Assembly: GCA_934436505.1 (NCBI GenBank)
Contig: CAKSAP010000002.1
Location: 62,001-126,000 of the forward strand
Origin: an uncultured Eubacteriales bacterium
GTDB lineage: Bacteria > Bacillota > Clostridia > Oscillospirales > Acutalibacteraceae
Direction of reading: 5' to 3'
DNA: 64,000 nucleotides
Positions 16,582 to 25,577 of this stretch are shown in pieces; the stretch's first letter is position 1; each line of letters starts with the position of its first letter. The notes beneath the pieces were generated by a model. The model was not told the DNA's origin. It worked only from the letters and a program-made list of their open reading frames with translations, and ran no database searches. Made by a program: the position numbers and the translations under genes.

Positions 16582-18315
16582 ATGGCACTTGACGGAATAA
16601 CATTAGGCTTTATAAAAAATGAAATAAGTGAATATCTGCTTGGAGCAAAGGTGGAAAAGGTTTATCAGCCGTCGAAATGCGAGCTTGTATTTCTTATGCG
16701 TACCCGAAGCGGTGCGTACAGGCTCTATATGTCGGCGCAGGCGATTTCTCCGAGGATACACATAACCTCGCAAACGCTTGAAAATCCGCAAAAACCGCCT
16801 ATGCTCTGTATGCTTTTGAGAAAACGCCTTGTCGGAGCAACGCTTACCGAAATAAATCAGGTATCGCTCGACAGGGTGCTTGAATTGTGCTTTGATGCCA
16901 CCAATGAGATAGGCGACAAGGTAAAGCTCAAGGTGTTTATCGAAATTATGGCACAGCGCAGCAATATCGTGCTTGTCAACGAAAACGGCAAGGTAATCGA
17001 CGCAGTTAAAAGGGTTGACGAAACCAAATCCACATACAGAGAGGTTTTGCCCGGCGGAACATATCTTTTGCCTCCGAGCCAAAACAAGCTTGATATTTCA
17101 AGCTGTTCGGCAGGGGAGATTGTAAAAGCAGTTTGCGAAAAGAAAAATCAAAAGCTATCTTCGGCAATTCTTTCAAGCGTTTTGGGCGTTTCTCCGATTG
17201 TCTGCCGTGAAATTGCCTGTGCGTGCTCAGACAAAGCGGTTGAGGATATGACGGTTATTGACGAGAGCGTTTTATATGACAAAATCGTTGAAATTCAGAA
17301 TATCATAGCCGAAAACAAGCCGTCTCCGCAGGTCATTTTTGACCCCGAGGGAAATCCCGTTGATTTTTCGTTTATGGATATAACTCAATACGGCGAGAAT
17401 TATCCCGTCAAAAAATATTCTTCGTTTTCGGAGCTGCTTGACGAATTCTGCTTTGAAACGGACAGAATGTACAGAATCAAACGCCGTGCGGGCGATATGC
17501 TGAAGCTTTTGAATAACGCTTCGCAGAGAGTTGCGAAAAAGGTCAACCTTCAAAAAATGCAGCTTGAAAAGTGCGACGATAAGGAAACGCTGCGTATCTA
17601 TGCCGAACTTATAAATTCAAATCTTTACAGATTGGAAAAGGGTGCGGCGTTTTATGATATTGAAAATTATTATGACAACAACAATGTTGTTCGAATTAAA
17701 GTGAATCCTGCGCTTTCGCCCGTTCAGAATTCGCAAAAGTATTATAAGGAATATAAAAAGTCCGTGACGGCGGAAAAAATGCTTGCCGATTTAATCGAAA
17801 GCGGAGAGCAGGAGCTTTTGTATATCGACTCTGTCCTCGACGAGCTTTCAAGAGCTGACAGCGAAGCGGAAATTTCAGAGATAAGACAGGAATTGATTGC
17901 AGGCGGATACATAAGACGTAAGGGCAAGGATAAAATCAAGCTTCCAAAGACCTTGCCGCCGTATGAATTTACCACGAGCGACGGCTTTCGTGTGCTTGTC
18001 GGCAGGAACAATGTCCAAAATGATAAGCTGACGTTTAAGACGGCAAAGAACTACGATATGTGGCTTCACACTCAAGGCTTTGCAGGCTCGCATACGGTCA
18101 TTGCCTCGGATAACCGAGAAATTACCGATACGGCAATCGAGGAGGCGGCAAGAATAGCTGCTCGCTTCAGCTCCGCCGACGGTGCGGACAAAGTTCCCGT
18201 TGACTACACCTTGATAAAAAATGTCAAGAAGCCGAACAACGCAAAGCCCGGTAAGGTCATATATCACGTTTATAACACCGTATATGTTACTCCTAACAGG
18301 GATATTCAGCTGTAA
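16582..18315 (+). CDS. rqcH: Ribosome quality control protein RqcH (NFACT family)
   Basis: 577 residues, with NFACT-N domain, a coiled-coil middle (~290-430) and NFACT-R at the C-terminus (YEFTTSDGFRVLVGRNN, MWLHTQGFAGSH). Asp97-Arg98 (SLDRVLEL), the pair needed for tRNA recruitment in Rqc2/RqcH proteins, are both present. RqcH adds alanine tails to nascent chains on obstructed 50S subunits to mark them for degradation. Older annotation calls it a fibronectin-binding protein. Starts 7 bp after the NIF3 gene. Confidence 0.95.
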   Translation: MALDGITLGFIKNEISEYLLGAKVEKVYQPSKCELVFLMRTRSGAYRLYMSAQAISPRIHITSQTLENPQKPPMLCMLLRKRLVGATLTEINQVSLDRVLELCFDATNEIGDKVKLKVFIEIMAQRSNIVLVNENGKVIDAVKRVDETKSTYREVLPGGTYLLPPSQNKLDISSCSAGEIVKAVCEKKNQKLSSAILSSVLGVSPIVCREIACACSDKAVEDMTVIDESVLYDKIVEIQNIIAENKPSPQVIFDPEGNPVDFSFMDITQYGENYPVKKYSSFSELLDEFCFETDRMYRIKRRAGDMLKLLNNASQRVAKKVNLQKMQLEKCDDKETLRIYAELINSNLYRLEKGAAFYDIENYYDNNNVVRIKVNPALSPVQNSQKYYKEYKKSVTAEKMLADLIESGEQELLYIDSVLDELSRADSEAEISEIRQELIAGGYIRRKGKDKIKLPKTLPPYEFTTSDGFRVLVGRNNVQNDKLTFKTAKNYDMWLHTQGFAGSHTVIASDNREITDTAIEEAARIAARFSSADGADKVPVDYTLIKNVKKPNNAKPGKVIYHVYNTVYVTPNRDIQL

Positions 18316-18411
18316 AGTAAAAAACTTTACATTAAAAATGGCGACAAATATTGACTCAAACGGTAAAAAAATGTATTATATTGAAGATAAACAGAAAAGG
18401 CGGTTTAACCT

Positions 18412-19230
18412 ATGAAAAAAACTATATCCGTAATACTGATAATAACAATGCTTATGTCGGCCTTGTGCCTCAATTCATTCGCAGGAGCCTTGTCTCTCGT
18501 TTCAGCTCCGTCAACGGCGAATAAGGGCGATACAATAACGGTAAGCGTAAACGTACCGAGCGGACTTTCGGGCGCAAAGCTCTTGCTTGAGTACGATAAG
18601 ACCTGCTTTGCGCTTGTTTCGGACAGCGTCAGCTTAAGTCCGAACTTCACAACGGTTATAAACGATAAAACTGTCGGCAAGCTTATTGCGGTTGCGGTTT
18701 CAACAAGCGAGCAGTCTGCCTGCACATTGTTTTCCGTAAAGTTCAAGGTGCTTAAAACAGGCGGAAAAATCAGCGTGAAGGCAACTCAAGCCATTGACGG
18801 TGCGGATAAGGATATTACAGAATCAATTCCCGGTGCCGTTCTTACGATAGCAGAGGGAACAGGTGCGGCTGCGGAGGAGACAATTCCGCCTCAGCCTCAG
18901 ACAGAACCTGCAAACAAGGTTACAAAGCCTGCTGTGGGCAATAAAGCAGAGCAGAAAAAAAAGGTCGAGGGCATAACCGGAAGCGCTAACGCTCCCGCAC
19001 CCGACGAGACGCTTCCTGCCGACATAATGCCGAATGAGCCCACAACGGCGCAGGAAGAACACGAAATCGAAAAAAAGACAAACCAAAAGGCTATAATTAT
19101 TGTTGTTTTGGCTACGGTTTTGGCTCTTGCGGCGGCAATTGTTATCGCACTTGTCGTTAAAAAGAAAAAGCAGGAGGACGAGTCTGACGCAACGGTACAA
19201 GTAAACGAAAATATTGATAAAGATAAATAA
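18412..19230 (+). CDS. Membrane-anchored cohesin-fold surface protein 1
   Basis: 272 residues: signal peptide (~1-25), a single cohesin-like beta-sandwich (~28-145), a linker rich in Pro/Glu/Thr/Lys (~150-225), a transmembrane helix (~226-248) and a charged cytoplasmic tail. Cohesin-like features include DTITVSVNVPSGLSGAKLLL, LLEYDKTCF and VKFKVLKTGGKISV. Cohesins bind dockerins in cellulosome-like complexes, but no dockerin or enzyme with one is in the window, so ligand is unknown. A paralogue follows. Confidence 0.75.
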   Translation: MKKTISVILIITMLMSALCLNSFAGALSLVSAPSTANKGDTITVSVNVPSGLSGAKLLLEYDKTCFALVSDSVSLSPNFTTVINDKTVGKLIAVAVSTSEQSACTLFSVKFKVLKTGGKISVKATQAIDGADKDITESIPGAVLTIAEGTGAAAEETIPPQPQTEPANKVTKPAVGNKAEQKKKVEGITGSANAPAPDETLPADIMPNEPTTAQEEHEIEKKTNQKAIIIVVLATVLALAAAIVIALVVKKKKQEDESDATVQVNENIDKDK

Positions 19231-19237
19231 AATTCTG

Positions 19238-19266
19238 TTGACAATTCAACCAAATTATAGTATCAT
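19238..19266 (+). promoter_or_regulatory. Sigma-A promoter for the second cohesin-fold gene
   Basis: TTGACA at 19238-19243, 17-nt spacer, TATCAT at 19261-19266. It predicts a leader of about 80 nt and independent transcription of the gene at 19353. Confidence 0.75.
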
Positions 19267-19352
19267 TAGTCATATAGTAAAGGCTTTATGTGCTTTTCTA
19301 TCATAATATCGACTCGCATTATGCGAAAATTATTAAAAGGCGGTAAAAAGAT

Positions 19353-19973
19353 ATGAAAAAAGTTCTTTCAGTTCTCGTAGCACTTCTTCTTATTGCTGTT
19401 GCTTGCGTTCCGGCTTTCGCAGCTGACGCATACAAGGTTGACGTTGAGTCATCTGCAGATACAGCAGCAGTAGGCGATGTAATTACAGTTTCTTTCAAAG
19501 TAAGCAGCGGTCTTTCGGGCTTCAAGGGTGTTCTTGAATACAACACCGAAAACTACAAGTATGTAGCAGGCTCGGCTGAGGCTACTGATCTTTTCACAAC
19601 TGAAATCAACGATACTGTTGACGGCAAAATCACAGTAGCAAGCGTTGCAAGCGAAGCTAAGGATGCAGGTGTGGTTTTCACAGCTAAGTTCAAGGTTCTC
19701 AAGAAGGACGGCGTTTTCAAAGCTTCTGCAACAGATGCTATTGACGGCACAAACGCAGCTGTTACAGTTAACGGCGACGAGCTTGCTATCAACGTAACAG
19801 ATAAGGGCACAAAGGCTCCCGAGACAACAGCTCCCAAAGCTAACACCGACAGCAACAAGAATTCGGTTGATATTAAGAAAACAGGCGGAAAGCTTTATGT
19901 TTCAACAGCAGCAGCAGTTGCAGTTTGCGCAGCAGCAGTTGCAGTTACAATGAAGAAAAAGAACGAAGACTAA
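19353..19973 (+). CDS. Membrane-anchored cohesin-fold surface protein 2
   Basis: 206 residues: signal peptide cut near AFAADA (~24), one cohesin-like domain (~26-150), a short Thr/Pro/Asn linker and a C-terminal transmembrane helix with a KKKNED tail. It matches the preceding protein at GDVITVSFKVSSGLSGFKGV, VLEYNTENY and FTAKFKVLKKDGVF, so the two are probably a tandem duplication. Codon use resembles the ribosomal protein genes (many GCA/GCT, CTT), and it has its own consensus promoter, suggesting high expression. Ligand unknown. Confidence 0.75.
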   Translation: MKKVLSVLVALLLIAVACVPAFAADAYKVDVESSADTAAVGDVITVSFKVSSGLSGFKGVLEYNTENYKYVAGSAEATDLFTTEINDTVDGKITVASVASEAKDAGVVFTAKFKVLKKDGVFKASATDAIDGTNAAVTVNGDELAINVTDKGTKAPETTAPKANTDSNKNSVDIKKTGGKLYVSTAAAVAVCAAAVAVTMKKKNED

Positions 19974-19996
19974 GGAATTTATATTTCTGATATTCG

Positions 19997-20030
19997 GCAC
20001 TCACACTTAATGTGTGGGTGCTTTTTCTTT
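19997..20030 (+). terminator. Terminator after cohesin-fold gene 2
   Basis: GCACTCACAC-TTAA-TGTGTGGGTGC (one mismatch), followed by TTTTTCTTTT. Confidence 0.85.
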
Positions 20031-20092
20031 TGCTTAATTTTCTCTTGTGATTTTAGCCGTATTACCGCATTGAAATATAGTGACTTTGCGAA

Positions 20093-20122
20093 TTGATAAT
20101 TTATATAGAATAAGTATATAAT
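20093..20122 (+). promoter_or_regulatory. Promoter for the GPH symporter
   Basis: TTGATA at 20093-20098, 18-nt spacer, TATAAT at 20117-20122. The leader that follows is a run of A/T-rich TTTAATTTAA-like repeats. Confidence 0.55.
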
Positions 20123-20166
20123 ATTTATATATTTTAATTTAATTTAATTCAATTAGGGGGATTAAG

Positions 20167-21519
20167 ATGCAGGAAAAACAAATAAGACCTTTTAGCATAC
20201 GGGACAAGGTCGGCTATGCTCTCGGCGACTTCGGTTGTAATATGAGCTTCGCCTTTATCAATAACTATCTTATGCTGTTCTATGTAACTTGTATGGGCAT
20301 AAAGCCCAAGCATTTTGCAATTATCATTTTACTTGCAAAGATTTTTGACGCAATTAACGACCCGATTATCGGCGGACTTTGCGACTCTGCAAAACCCGGT
20401 AAAGAGGGCAAGTTTAAGACTTGGATAAAATGGGCAAGCTTACCGCTTCTCATTTCAAGCGTATTGCTTTTCATTTACGCTCCGTCACTTCCTTACGGCG
20501 TTAAAATCGCAATGTGCTTCGGACTTTACTGCATATGGAGTATTTCATATACAAGCGTAAATGTCCCTTACGGCTCAATGCAGTCGGTAATCACGAATGT
20601 TCCCGAGGAGAGAAGTGCTCTTTCAACCGTCAGAAGCGTCGGCGCAATGTTTGCACAGGTTCCTGTTATGGTTTTGCTTCCTGCTATCGTCTATGATAAA
20701 GACAAAAACCCGAGAGGCAATCTGTTCTTTATAATCGTTGCTGTGATGGGCGTTATCGGCTTTATTTCGTTTATTCTTCTTCGCAAGCTGACAACCGAAA
20801 GACTTGCTCCCGCTGTAGCTGACAAGTCGCAGAAATTCAATTATTTCAAAACCTTTGCCTCATTCCTCAAGAATAAAAATATGCTCGGCGTTACAATCTC
20901 GTCAATGTCATATCTTGCGTTGATGATGACCGTTACAACCTCAATGCAGTATATTTTTATGTGCTATTTTAAGAATACAAGCATAATTCCGATAGCTACA
21001 ATAATTGCAGGCTTGCCGACGGTTTTGGGCATAGTTGCGGTAAAGCCTCTTTCAAAGAAATTTACAAAGAAGCAGCTTTGCACATATCCCTTCTTGATTT
21101 CGGCAATCGCAAGCGGTATCGCTACCTTTGTACGCTTTGAAAACCCGTATATCTGGATTGTGTTTATCGGAATTGCAATGTTCGGCTCGGCATTCTATCT
21201 TGTTCTTACTTGGGCGCTTGTTGCGGACTGCATAGATTATCAGGAAATGAAAACGGGCAGGAGAGAGGAAAGCTCGATTTACGCAACCTATTCGCTGTTC
21301 AGAAAAGTGGCGCAGGGACTTGGAGCAGCATTGATTTCGTTGGCACTCGGATTTACGGGCTATGATGAAACCCTCGGTGCATTGGAGCAGGCTCCGGGCG
21401 TTGCGGAAAGGATATATGTTATGACAGGAGCTATTCCGTTTATCGGTGCGCTTATCTGCCTTTTAAGTATGCACTTCCTTTACCGTCTCGGCGATGACCC
21501 GAAAGCTGAAATTGAATAA
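20167..21519 (+). CDS. GPH-family sugar:cation symporter
   Basis: 450 residues with about 12 transmembrane helices. The N-terminus (KVGYALGDFGCNMSFAFINN) and NDPIIGGLCD between helices 2 and 3 are hallmarks of the glycoside-pentoside-hexuronide:cation symporter family (MelB, XynB, UidB relatives). No PTS-IIA domain is attached. The likely role is uptake of a glycoside or uronide; substrate cannot be read from sequence. TTAGGGGGA precedes the ATG. The gene is monocistronic and lies between the cohesin pair and a convergent group. Confidence 0.9.
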   Translation: MQEKQIRPFSIRDKVGYALGDFGCNMSFAFINNYLMLFYVTCMGIKPKHFAIIILLAKIFDAINDPIIGGLCDSAKPGKEGKFKTWIKWASLPLLISSVLLFIYAPSLPYGVKIAMCFGLYCIWSISYTSVNVPYGSMQSVITNVPEERSALSTVRSVGAMFAQVPVMVLLPAIVYDKDKNPRGNLFFIIVAVMGVIGFISFILLRKLTTERLAPAVADKSQKFNYFKTFASFLKNKNMLGVTISSMSYLALMMTVTTSMQYIFMCYFKNTSIIPIATIIAGLPTVLGIVAVKPLSKKFTKKQLCTYPFLISAIASGIATFVRFENPYIWIVFIGIAMFGSAFYLVLTWALVADCIDYQEMKTGRREESSIYATYSLFRKVAQGLGAALISLALGFTGYDETLGALEQAPGVAERIYVMTGAIPFIGALICLLSMHFLYRLGDDPKAEIE

Positions 21520-21530
21520 AAAAGGACAGA

Positions 21531-21567
21531 AAAAATCCGCTTAACCGATATGGTTAAGCGGATTTTT
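21531..21567. terminator. Bidirectional terminator
   Basis: AAAAATCCGCTTAACC-GATAT-GGTTAAGCGGATTTTT, a perfect 16-bp stem flanked by A and T runs. It serves the symporter gene on the plus strand and the 99-residue protein gene on the minus strand. Confidence 0.92.
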
Positions 21568-21576
21568 CAACTTTAA

Positions 21577-21876
21577 TTATTCATCTTTGGGATTCAACGC
21601 TCTTGTCAACCAGATGTCTGCAATATCCATTGCCGCATAAAGACCTTTTTTCTCGCTTGTTTTAACGATTTTTTCTTTAATGCTGACATTCGGGTCTGTA
21701 TTGACAAGCTGAACGGATACCTTTGAAGCGAGATCGGTATCGCCGAACTCCTTCGAGCTCAAAATACGCATCATAATAACGAAATCGTCGTTCATATCGC
21801 CATAGTAAATGGTATTTCCGTTCCTTACAAGGGGCTTGCCCTTATAAGTCAAAAAATCATTTTTCTTTTCAGCCAT
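21577..21876 (-). CDS. Small protein of unknown function (99 aa)
   Basis: No family recognised. The protein is soluble and charged; it begins MAEKKNDFLTYKGKPLVRNG and contains DDFVIMMRIL and NPKDE at the end. It follows ireB by 13 bp in the same direction, with a GGTGT-type ribosome binding site, so it is probably co-transcribed with it. Good operon spacing and a family-like conserved core (NTIYYGDMNDD) support it as a real gene. Confidence 0.75.
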   Translation of the reverse strand: MAEKKNDFLTYKGKPLVRNGNTIYYGDMNDDFVIMMRILSSKEFGDTDLASKVSVQLVNTDPNVSIKEKIVKTSEKKGLYAAMDIADIWLTRALNPKDE

Positions 21877-21889
21877 TTTTACACCTCAA

Positions 21890-22153
21890 TTACTTTTCGG
21901 AACTTGATTTGAGATATTCTTTAACGAGAGTTTGCAAAAGTTCATCTCTGTCAAGGCGGCGTATAAGGCTGCGTGCGTTATTATGAGTGGTAATGTACGT
22001 CGGGTCCTCTGAAAGTATATATCCGACAATCTGGCTTATGGGATTGTAGCCCTTTTCCTGCAAAGCGGTGTAAACTGCAAGCAGGGTTTGACGCATTTGC
22101 TCATCACACTCATCTTTAATGGAAAATTTTATGGTCTTGTTCGGATCTAACAT
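21890..22153 (-). CDS. ireB: IreB family regulatory phosphoprotein (UPF0297)
   Basis: 87 residues from the ATG ending at 22153 (GGAGG just upstream; a longer frame to 22201 is rejected). It has the typical N-terminus [14 protein letters not shown], with the conserved threonine region, and the core [38 protein letters not shown]. In Enterococcus IreB is phosphorylated by the PASTA kinase IreK and acts in cephalosporin resistance. It is usually found with alaS and yqgF (ruvX); here those are elsewhere (yqgF at 55868). Confidence 0.95.
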   Translation of the reverse strand: MLDPNKTIKFSIKDECDEQMRQTLLAVYTALQEKGYNPISQIVGYILSEDPTYITTHNNARSLIRRLDRDELLQTLVKEYLKSSSEK

Positions 22154-22233
22154 TTTGCCACCTCCTAAGAAAATCAATATACATTTGCTATTATATACCA
22201 ATTAAATCGAAATTACAATAGCTACTTGAATTT

Positions 22234-22917
22234 TTATTTGTTAATATAGTCGTCAACGATTTGACCGTCCTGTATTCTGATAACACGCTTTGCCTGATTT
22301 GCTATTCCGTTGTCGTGCGTGATAAGAATTATTGTTCTGCCTTCTTCGTGCAGACCCTTGAGGATTTTCATAACGTCCTCGCCCGAACGGCTGTCAAGGT
22401 TGCCTGTCGGCTCGTCGGCAAGGATAATCGGCGGACGTGCGGCAACTGCCCTTGCAATCGCAACTCTTTGCTGCTGACCGCCCGACATCTGCTTCGGAAG
22501 ATGGTTTATTCTGTGTGCAAGTCCGACTCTTTCAAGTGCCTCTTTAGAGAGCTTGTGCCGTTCGTCGGGTCGCATACCTCTGTAAACAAGCGGAAGCTCG
22601 ACGTTTGCCTGTGCGGTAAGGCTTGAAATGAGGTTGAAGCCCTGGAAAATAAAGCCGATTTGCTTATTGCGTATTTCTGACAGCTGATCGTCCGTCATAT
22701 GTGAAACGTTTTCGCCGTCAAGGAAATATTCGCCGCTTGTCGGAACGTCCAAAAGTCCGAGCATATTCATAAGCGTTGATTTACCCGAGCCGGATTGACC
22801 GACGATTGCAACAAACTCGCCTCTCTCAATAGTGAGGTTTATGCCGTCGAGTGCTCTGACCTCGTTTTCTCCCGGATTATAAATTTTGTAAATATCTTTT
22901 ACTTCGATTAAACTCAT
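22234..22917 (-). CDS. ABC transporter ATP-binding protein, MacB/LolD-like
   Basis: 227 residues. Walker [10 protein letters not shown], signature [17 protein letters not shown], Walker [14 protein letters not shown] and the H-loop ILITHDN are all intact. The closest group is the MacB/LolD/YknY exporter ATPases. No permease gene lies on either side, so the partner must be elsewhere or has been lost. The start is set at the ATG ending at 22917 rather than 22965, to match the family N-terminus [13 protein letters not shown]. Confidence 0.93.
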   Translation of the reverse strand: MSLIEVKDIYKIYNPGENEVRALDGINLTIERGEFVAIVGQSGSGKSTLMNMLGLLDVPTSGEYFLDGENVSHMTDDQLSEIRNKQIGFIFQGFNLISSLTAQANVELPLVYRGMRPDERHKLSKEALERVGLAHRINHLPKQMSGGQQQRVAIARAVAARPPIILADEPTGNLDSRSGEDVMKILKGLHEEGRTIILITHDNGIANQAKRVIRIQDGQIVDDYINK

Positions 22918-23031
22918 TTCATAAACACCGCCTAACAATATAAATTTTATAGTAAATCCTAACATAAATCAATAAATAATTTATGAATTTTTAAGTCTTT
23001 AACGGTAAAAATACAAAAAGAGGTGATTGTT

Positions 23032-23475
23032 ATGTCAACAACAGGAAAAGAATACTCCGATATGGCGAAAAAGGCTTCTCCGAAATCTCCGAAGCTTACA
23101 AATTGTCTTAAAGCGTTTTTAATTGGTGGTTTTATCTGCCTTATCGGTCAAGTGCTGATGTATCTGTTCCAAAAATCAGGCTTTAACGAGCAGGAAACAA
23201 AGACCTTGACTTCGGTCGTGCTTATAGTATTGACAGCAATTTTGACGGGTATCGGCGTGTTTGACAAAATCGCAAAGCACGCAGGAGCAGGCACGATTGT
23301 TCCGATAACGGGCTTTGCAAATTCCATAGTTTCGCCTGCAATGGAATTTCGAAGTGAGGGCAAAATTCTCGGAACGGGCGCAAAGCTGTTTTCGATAGCC
23401 GGACCTGTAATCGTTTACGGTACGTCGGCAGCCTTTTTATACGGAATTATATGCTATATTTTTAAACTGTATTGA
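23032..23475 (+). CDS. spoVAC: Stage V sporulation protein AC
   Basis: 147 residues from ATG at 23032 (AGAGGTG upstream). It has about four transmembrane helices with the SpoVAC signature GAGTIVPITGFANSIVSPAMEF and KLFSIAGPVIVYGTSA. SpoVA proteins form the channel that moves dipicolinic acid into the developing spore and releases it at germination. SpoVAD and SpoVAE are normally adjacent; neither is here. Confidence 0.88.
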   Translation: MSTTGKEYSDMAKKASPKSPKLTNCLKAFLIGGFICLIGQVLMYLFQKSGFNEQETKTLTSVVLIVLTAILTGIGVFDKIAKHAGAGTIVPITGFANSIVSPAMEFRSEGKILGTGAKLFSIAGPVIVYGTSAAFLYGIICYIFKLY

Positions 23476-23493
23476 TATTAAAACAAAAAATTT

Positions 23494-23546
23494 TCAGCTG
23501 CGGACTGTCTTTTTTTCGGTCAGACCTTTTGCAGCTGATTTTTTTA
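23494..23546 (+). terminator. Terminator after spoVAC
   Basis: TCAGCTGC at 23494 pairs with GCAGCTGA at 23531-23538; an inner GACTG..CGGTC-like region extends the structure, and a T-run follows. Confidence 0.75.
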
Positions 23547-23578
23547 CGATTATTACACAATTTTTTATTAAAAATACA

Positions 23579-23607
23579 TTGAAAAACAGCCGCTTTAGTG
23601 GTATATT
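23579..23607 (+). promoter_or_regulatory. Promoter for the inositol operon
   Basis: TTGAAA at 23579-23584, 17-nt spacer, TATATT at 23602-23607. It is the only promoter-like match ahead of iolJ. No IolR-type regulator gene is in the window. Confidence 0.6.
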
Positions 23608-23666
23608 ATCCATATATAACTCGCTGTAAATTACGGGTCTTAAAAGCAGAAAGGTGTGTGTTGTAA

Positions 23667-24503
23667 TTGGCACTTGTCCCGATGAAAAAATTGCTTGAAG
23701 AAGCCGAAAAGAAAGGCGTTGCCGTCGGTGCTTTTTCAGTCGGAAATATGGAAATGGTTATGGGTGCCGTCAAGGCGGCGGAGGAGCTTGAAACCCCCAT
23801 TATTTTGCAGATAGCGGAGGTAAGGCTTAAAAGCTCTCCTTTGGAATTGATGGGACCGATGATGCTTGCGGCGGCCGAAAATGCCGAAGTGGATATTGCG
23901 GTGCATCTTGACCACGGCTTACATGTTGAAACGGTTGAACAGGCTCTTGACATAGGCTTTACATCGGTAATGCTTGACGGCTCACTTTTACCGCTTGAGG
24001 AAAACATTAAAACGGTAAAAGGCGTGGTTGAGACAGCGAAGGAATACGGTGCAACCGTCGAAGCTGAATTGGGAGTTGTCGGCGGAAACGAGGGCGAGGG
24101 CAAGAGCCATGAAATTCTTTGCACAAACCCTGACGACGCTAAACGCTTCTGCGACGAAACGGGAGTTGACGCTCTTGCGGTGGCAATCGGAAACGCACAC
24201 GGAAATTATCCCGTTCTTCCCGAGCTTCGCTTTGACGTGCTTGAGGAAATACATAAAAAGGTCAGCACACCGCTTGTGCTTCACGGCGGTACGGGAATAA
24301 GCGACGAGCAGTTCCAAAGGGCAATTTCACTCGGTGTTCGCAAGATAAACATAGCAACCGCTTCCTTTGACAATTTGGCGGCTTACGCAAAGGCTTATTG
24401 CGATAACAAGGAAAAAGCCAATTACTTTGAGCTCTCTGCCTGTGAGGTCGAGGGAGTTTATCAAAATGTTAAAAGACATATTAAAGTTTTCAATATGGAA
24501 TAA
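23667..24503 (+). CDS. iolJ: Class II aldolase, probable 6-phospho-5-dehydro-2-deoxygluconate aldolase
   Basis: 278 residues; the start is TTG at 23667 because ALVPMKKLLEEAEKKGVAVGAF matches the family N-terminus. Zinc ligands are visible in AVHLDHGLHVETV, VEAELGVVGG, AIGNAHG and LVLHGGTGI. Class II FbaA-type fold. Placement directly before iolC makes IolJ, which cleaves DKGP to dihydroxyacetone phosphate and malonate semialdehyde, the best call; ordinary fructose-bisphosphate aldolase cannot be excluded by sequence alone. AGAAAGGTGTG precedes the start. Confidence 0.85.
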   Translation: MALVPMKKLLEEAEKKGVAVGAFSVGNMEMVMGAVKAAEELETPIILQIAEVRLKSSPLELMGPMMLAAAENAEVDIAVHLDHGLHVETVEQALDIGFTSVMLDGSLLPLEENIKTVKGVVETAKEYGATVEAELGVVGGNEGEGKSHEILCTNPDDAKRFCDETGVDALAVAIGNAHGNYPVLPELRFDVLEEIHKKVSTPLVLHGGTGISDEQFQRAISLGVRKINIATASFDNLAAYAKAYCDNKEKANYFELSACEVEGVYQNVKRHIKVFNME

Positions 24504-24517
24504 TTAAGGAGATAATT

Positions 24518-25534
24518 ATGAAATACATAGAATTCGACTCTTCAAAAAAATATGACCTTATCCTTTTGGGCAGAATTGCGGTTGACTTGAATCCCGTTGA
24601 TTATTACTGTCCGCTTAACGAAAGCACGACATTTAAGAGATACCTCGGCGGCTCTCCTGCAAATATTGCGGTAGGACTTGCAAGACTCGGTAAAAAATGC
24701 GGATTTTTTGCCCGTGTTTCCGACGACCAGCTCGGCACATTCGTAACAGATTTCTTTGAGAAAGAGGGAATTGACACCTCAAGAGTCAAGAGATGTGAAA
24801 ATGGCGAGAAAATCGGTCTTACCTTTACCGAAATTAAATCCGAGACGGAAAGCTCAATCGTTATGTACCGTAACGAAGCGGCGGACTTGAAATTGGAGGT
24901 TTCGGATATTGACGAGGAATACATAAAGCAGGGTAAGGCTCTTTTGATTTCAGGCACGGCACTTTGCGAAAGCCCGTCAAGAGAGGCGGCGCTCAAGGCT
25001 GTTATGCTTGCAAAGAGAAATAATGTTCCGATTATTTTTGATATTGACTACCGTGCATATAATTGGAAAAATGACGACGAAATTTCAATTTACTATTCCG
25101 CAGTGGCTCGTGAGGCTGATATTATTCTCGGCTCCCGTGAGGAATATGACCTTACCGAAAAGCTCATAAAGCAGGGTATGACCGACGAGGAAACAGCTAA
25201 ATATTGGCATTCGCAAAATGCTAAAATCGTGGTAATCAAGCACGGCAAGGAGGGCTCGACCGCCTATACAAATGACGGAGAGAGCTATAACATTAAACCG
25301 TTCCCCGTTAAGCTTCTTAAATCCTTCGGCGGCGGAGACGGTTACGCTTCCGCATTCCTTTACGGACTTTTTGAGGGCTATGAAATAATCGACGCTCTCG
25401 AATTCGGCTCGGCTTCGGCGGCTATGCTTGTGGCTTCTCACGCTTGCTCACAGGATATGCCCTCTGTCGAAGCGGTCAAGGAATTCATTAAGAAAGAAAA
25501 AGAAGAATACGGCGAAATGATTGCAAGGGTGTAA
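24518..25534 (+). CDS. iolC: 5-dehydro-2-deoxygluconokinase
   Basis: 338 residues of the PfkB sugar kinase fold. N-terminal GG motif region is YLGGSPANIAVGLARLG; the catalytic motif is SFGGGDGYASAFLYGLFEG, the GGGD variant characteristic of IolC, with the catalytic Asp. It phosphorylates 5-dehydro-2-deoxy-D-gluconate, the fifth step of inositol breakdown. GGAGATAATT precedes the ATG, 14 bp after iolJ. Confidence 0.95.
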   Translation: MKYIEFDSSKKYDLILLGRIAVDLNPVDYYCPLNESTTFKRYLGGSPANIAVGLARLGKKCGFFARVSDDQLGTFVTDFFEKEGIDTSRVKRCENGEKIGLTFTEIKSETESSIVMYRNEAADLKLEVSDIDEEYIKQGKALLISGTALCESPSREAALKAVMLAKRNNVPIIFDIDYRAYNWKNDDEISIYYSAVAREADIILGSREEYDLTEKLIKQGMTDEETAKYWHSQNAKIVVIKHGKEGSTAYTNDGESYNIKPFPVKLLKSFGGGDGYASAFLYGLFEGYEIIDALEFGSASAAMLVASHACSQDMPSVEAVKEFIKKEKEEYGEMIARV

Positions 25535-25577
25535 ATCACTCTCTCGCTCCCTCTTTGATTTGCAGAAAGGACACCAT

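Noticed and set aside
18221..18415. A 64-residue frame between rqcH and the first cohesin-fold gene
   Set aside because: It overlaps the end of rqcH, has no ribosome binding site and reads as non-coding leader.
20167..21519. GPH symporter as the inositol transporter
   Set aside because: It is separated from the iol operon by four genes, partly on the other strand, has its own promoter and terminator, and the family usually carries glycosides or uronides.
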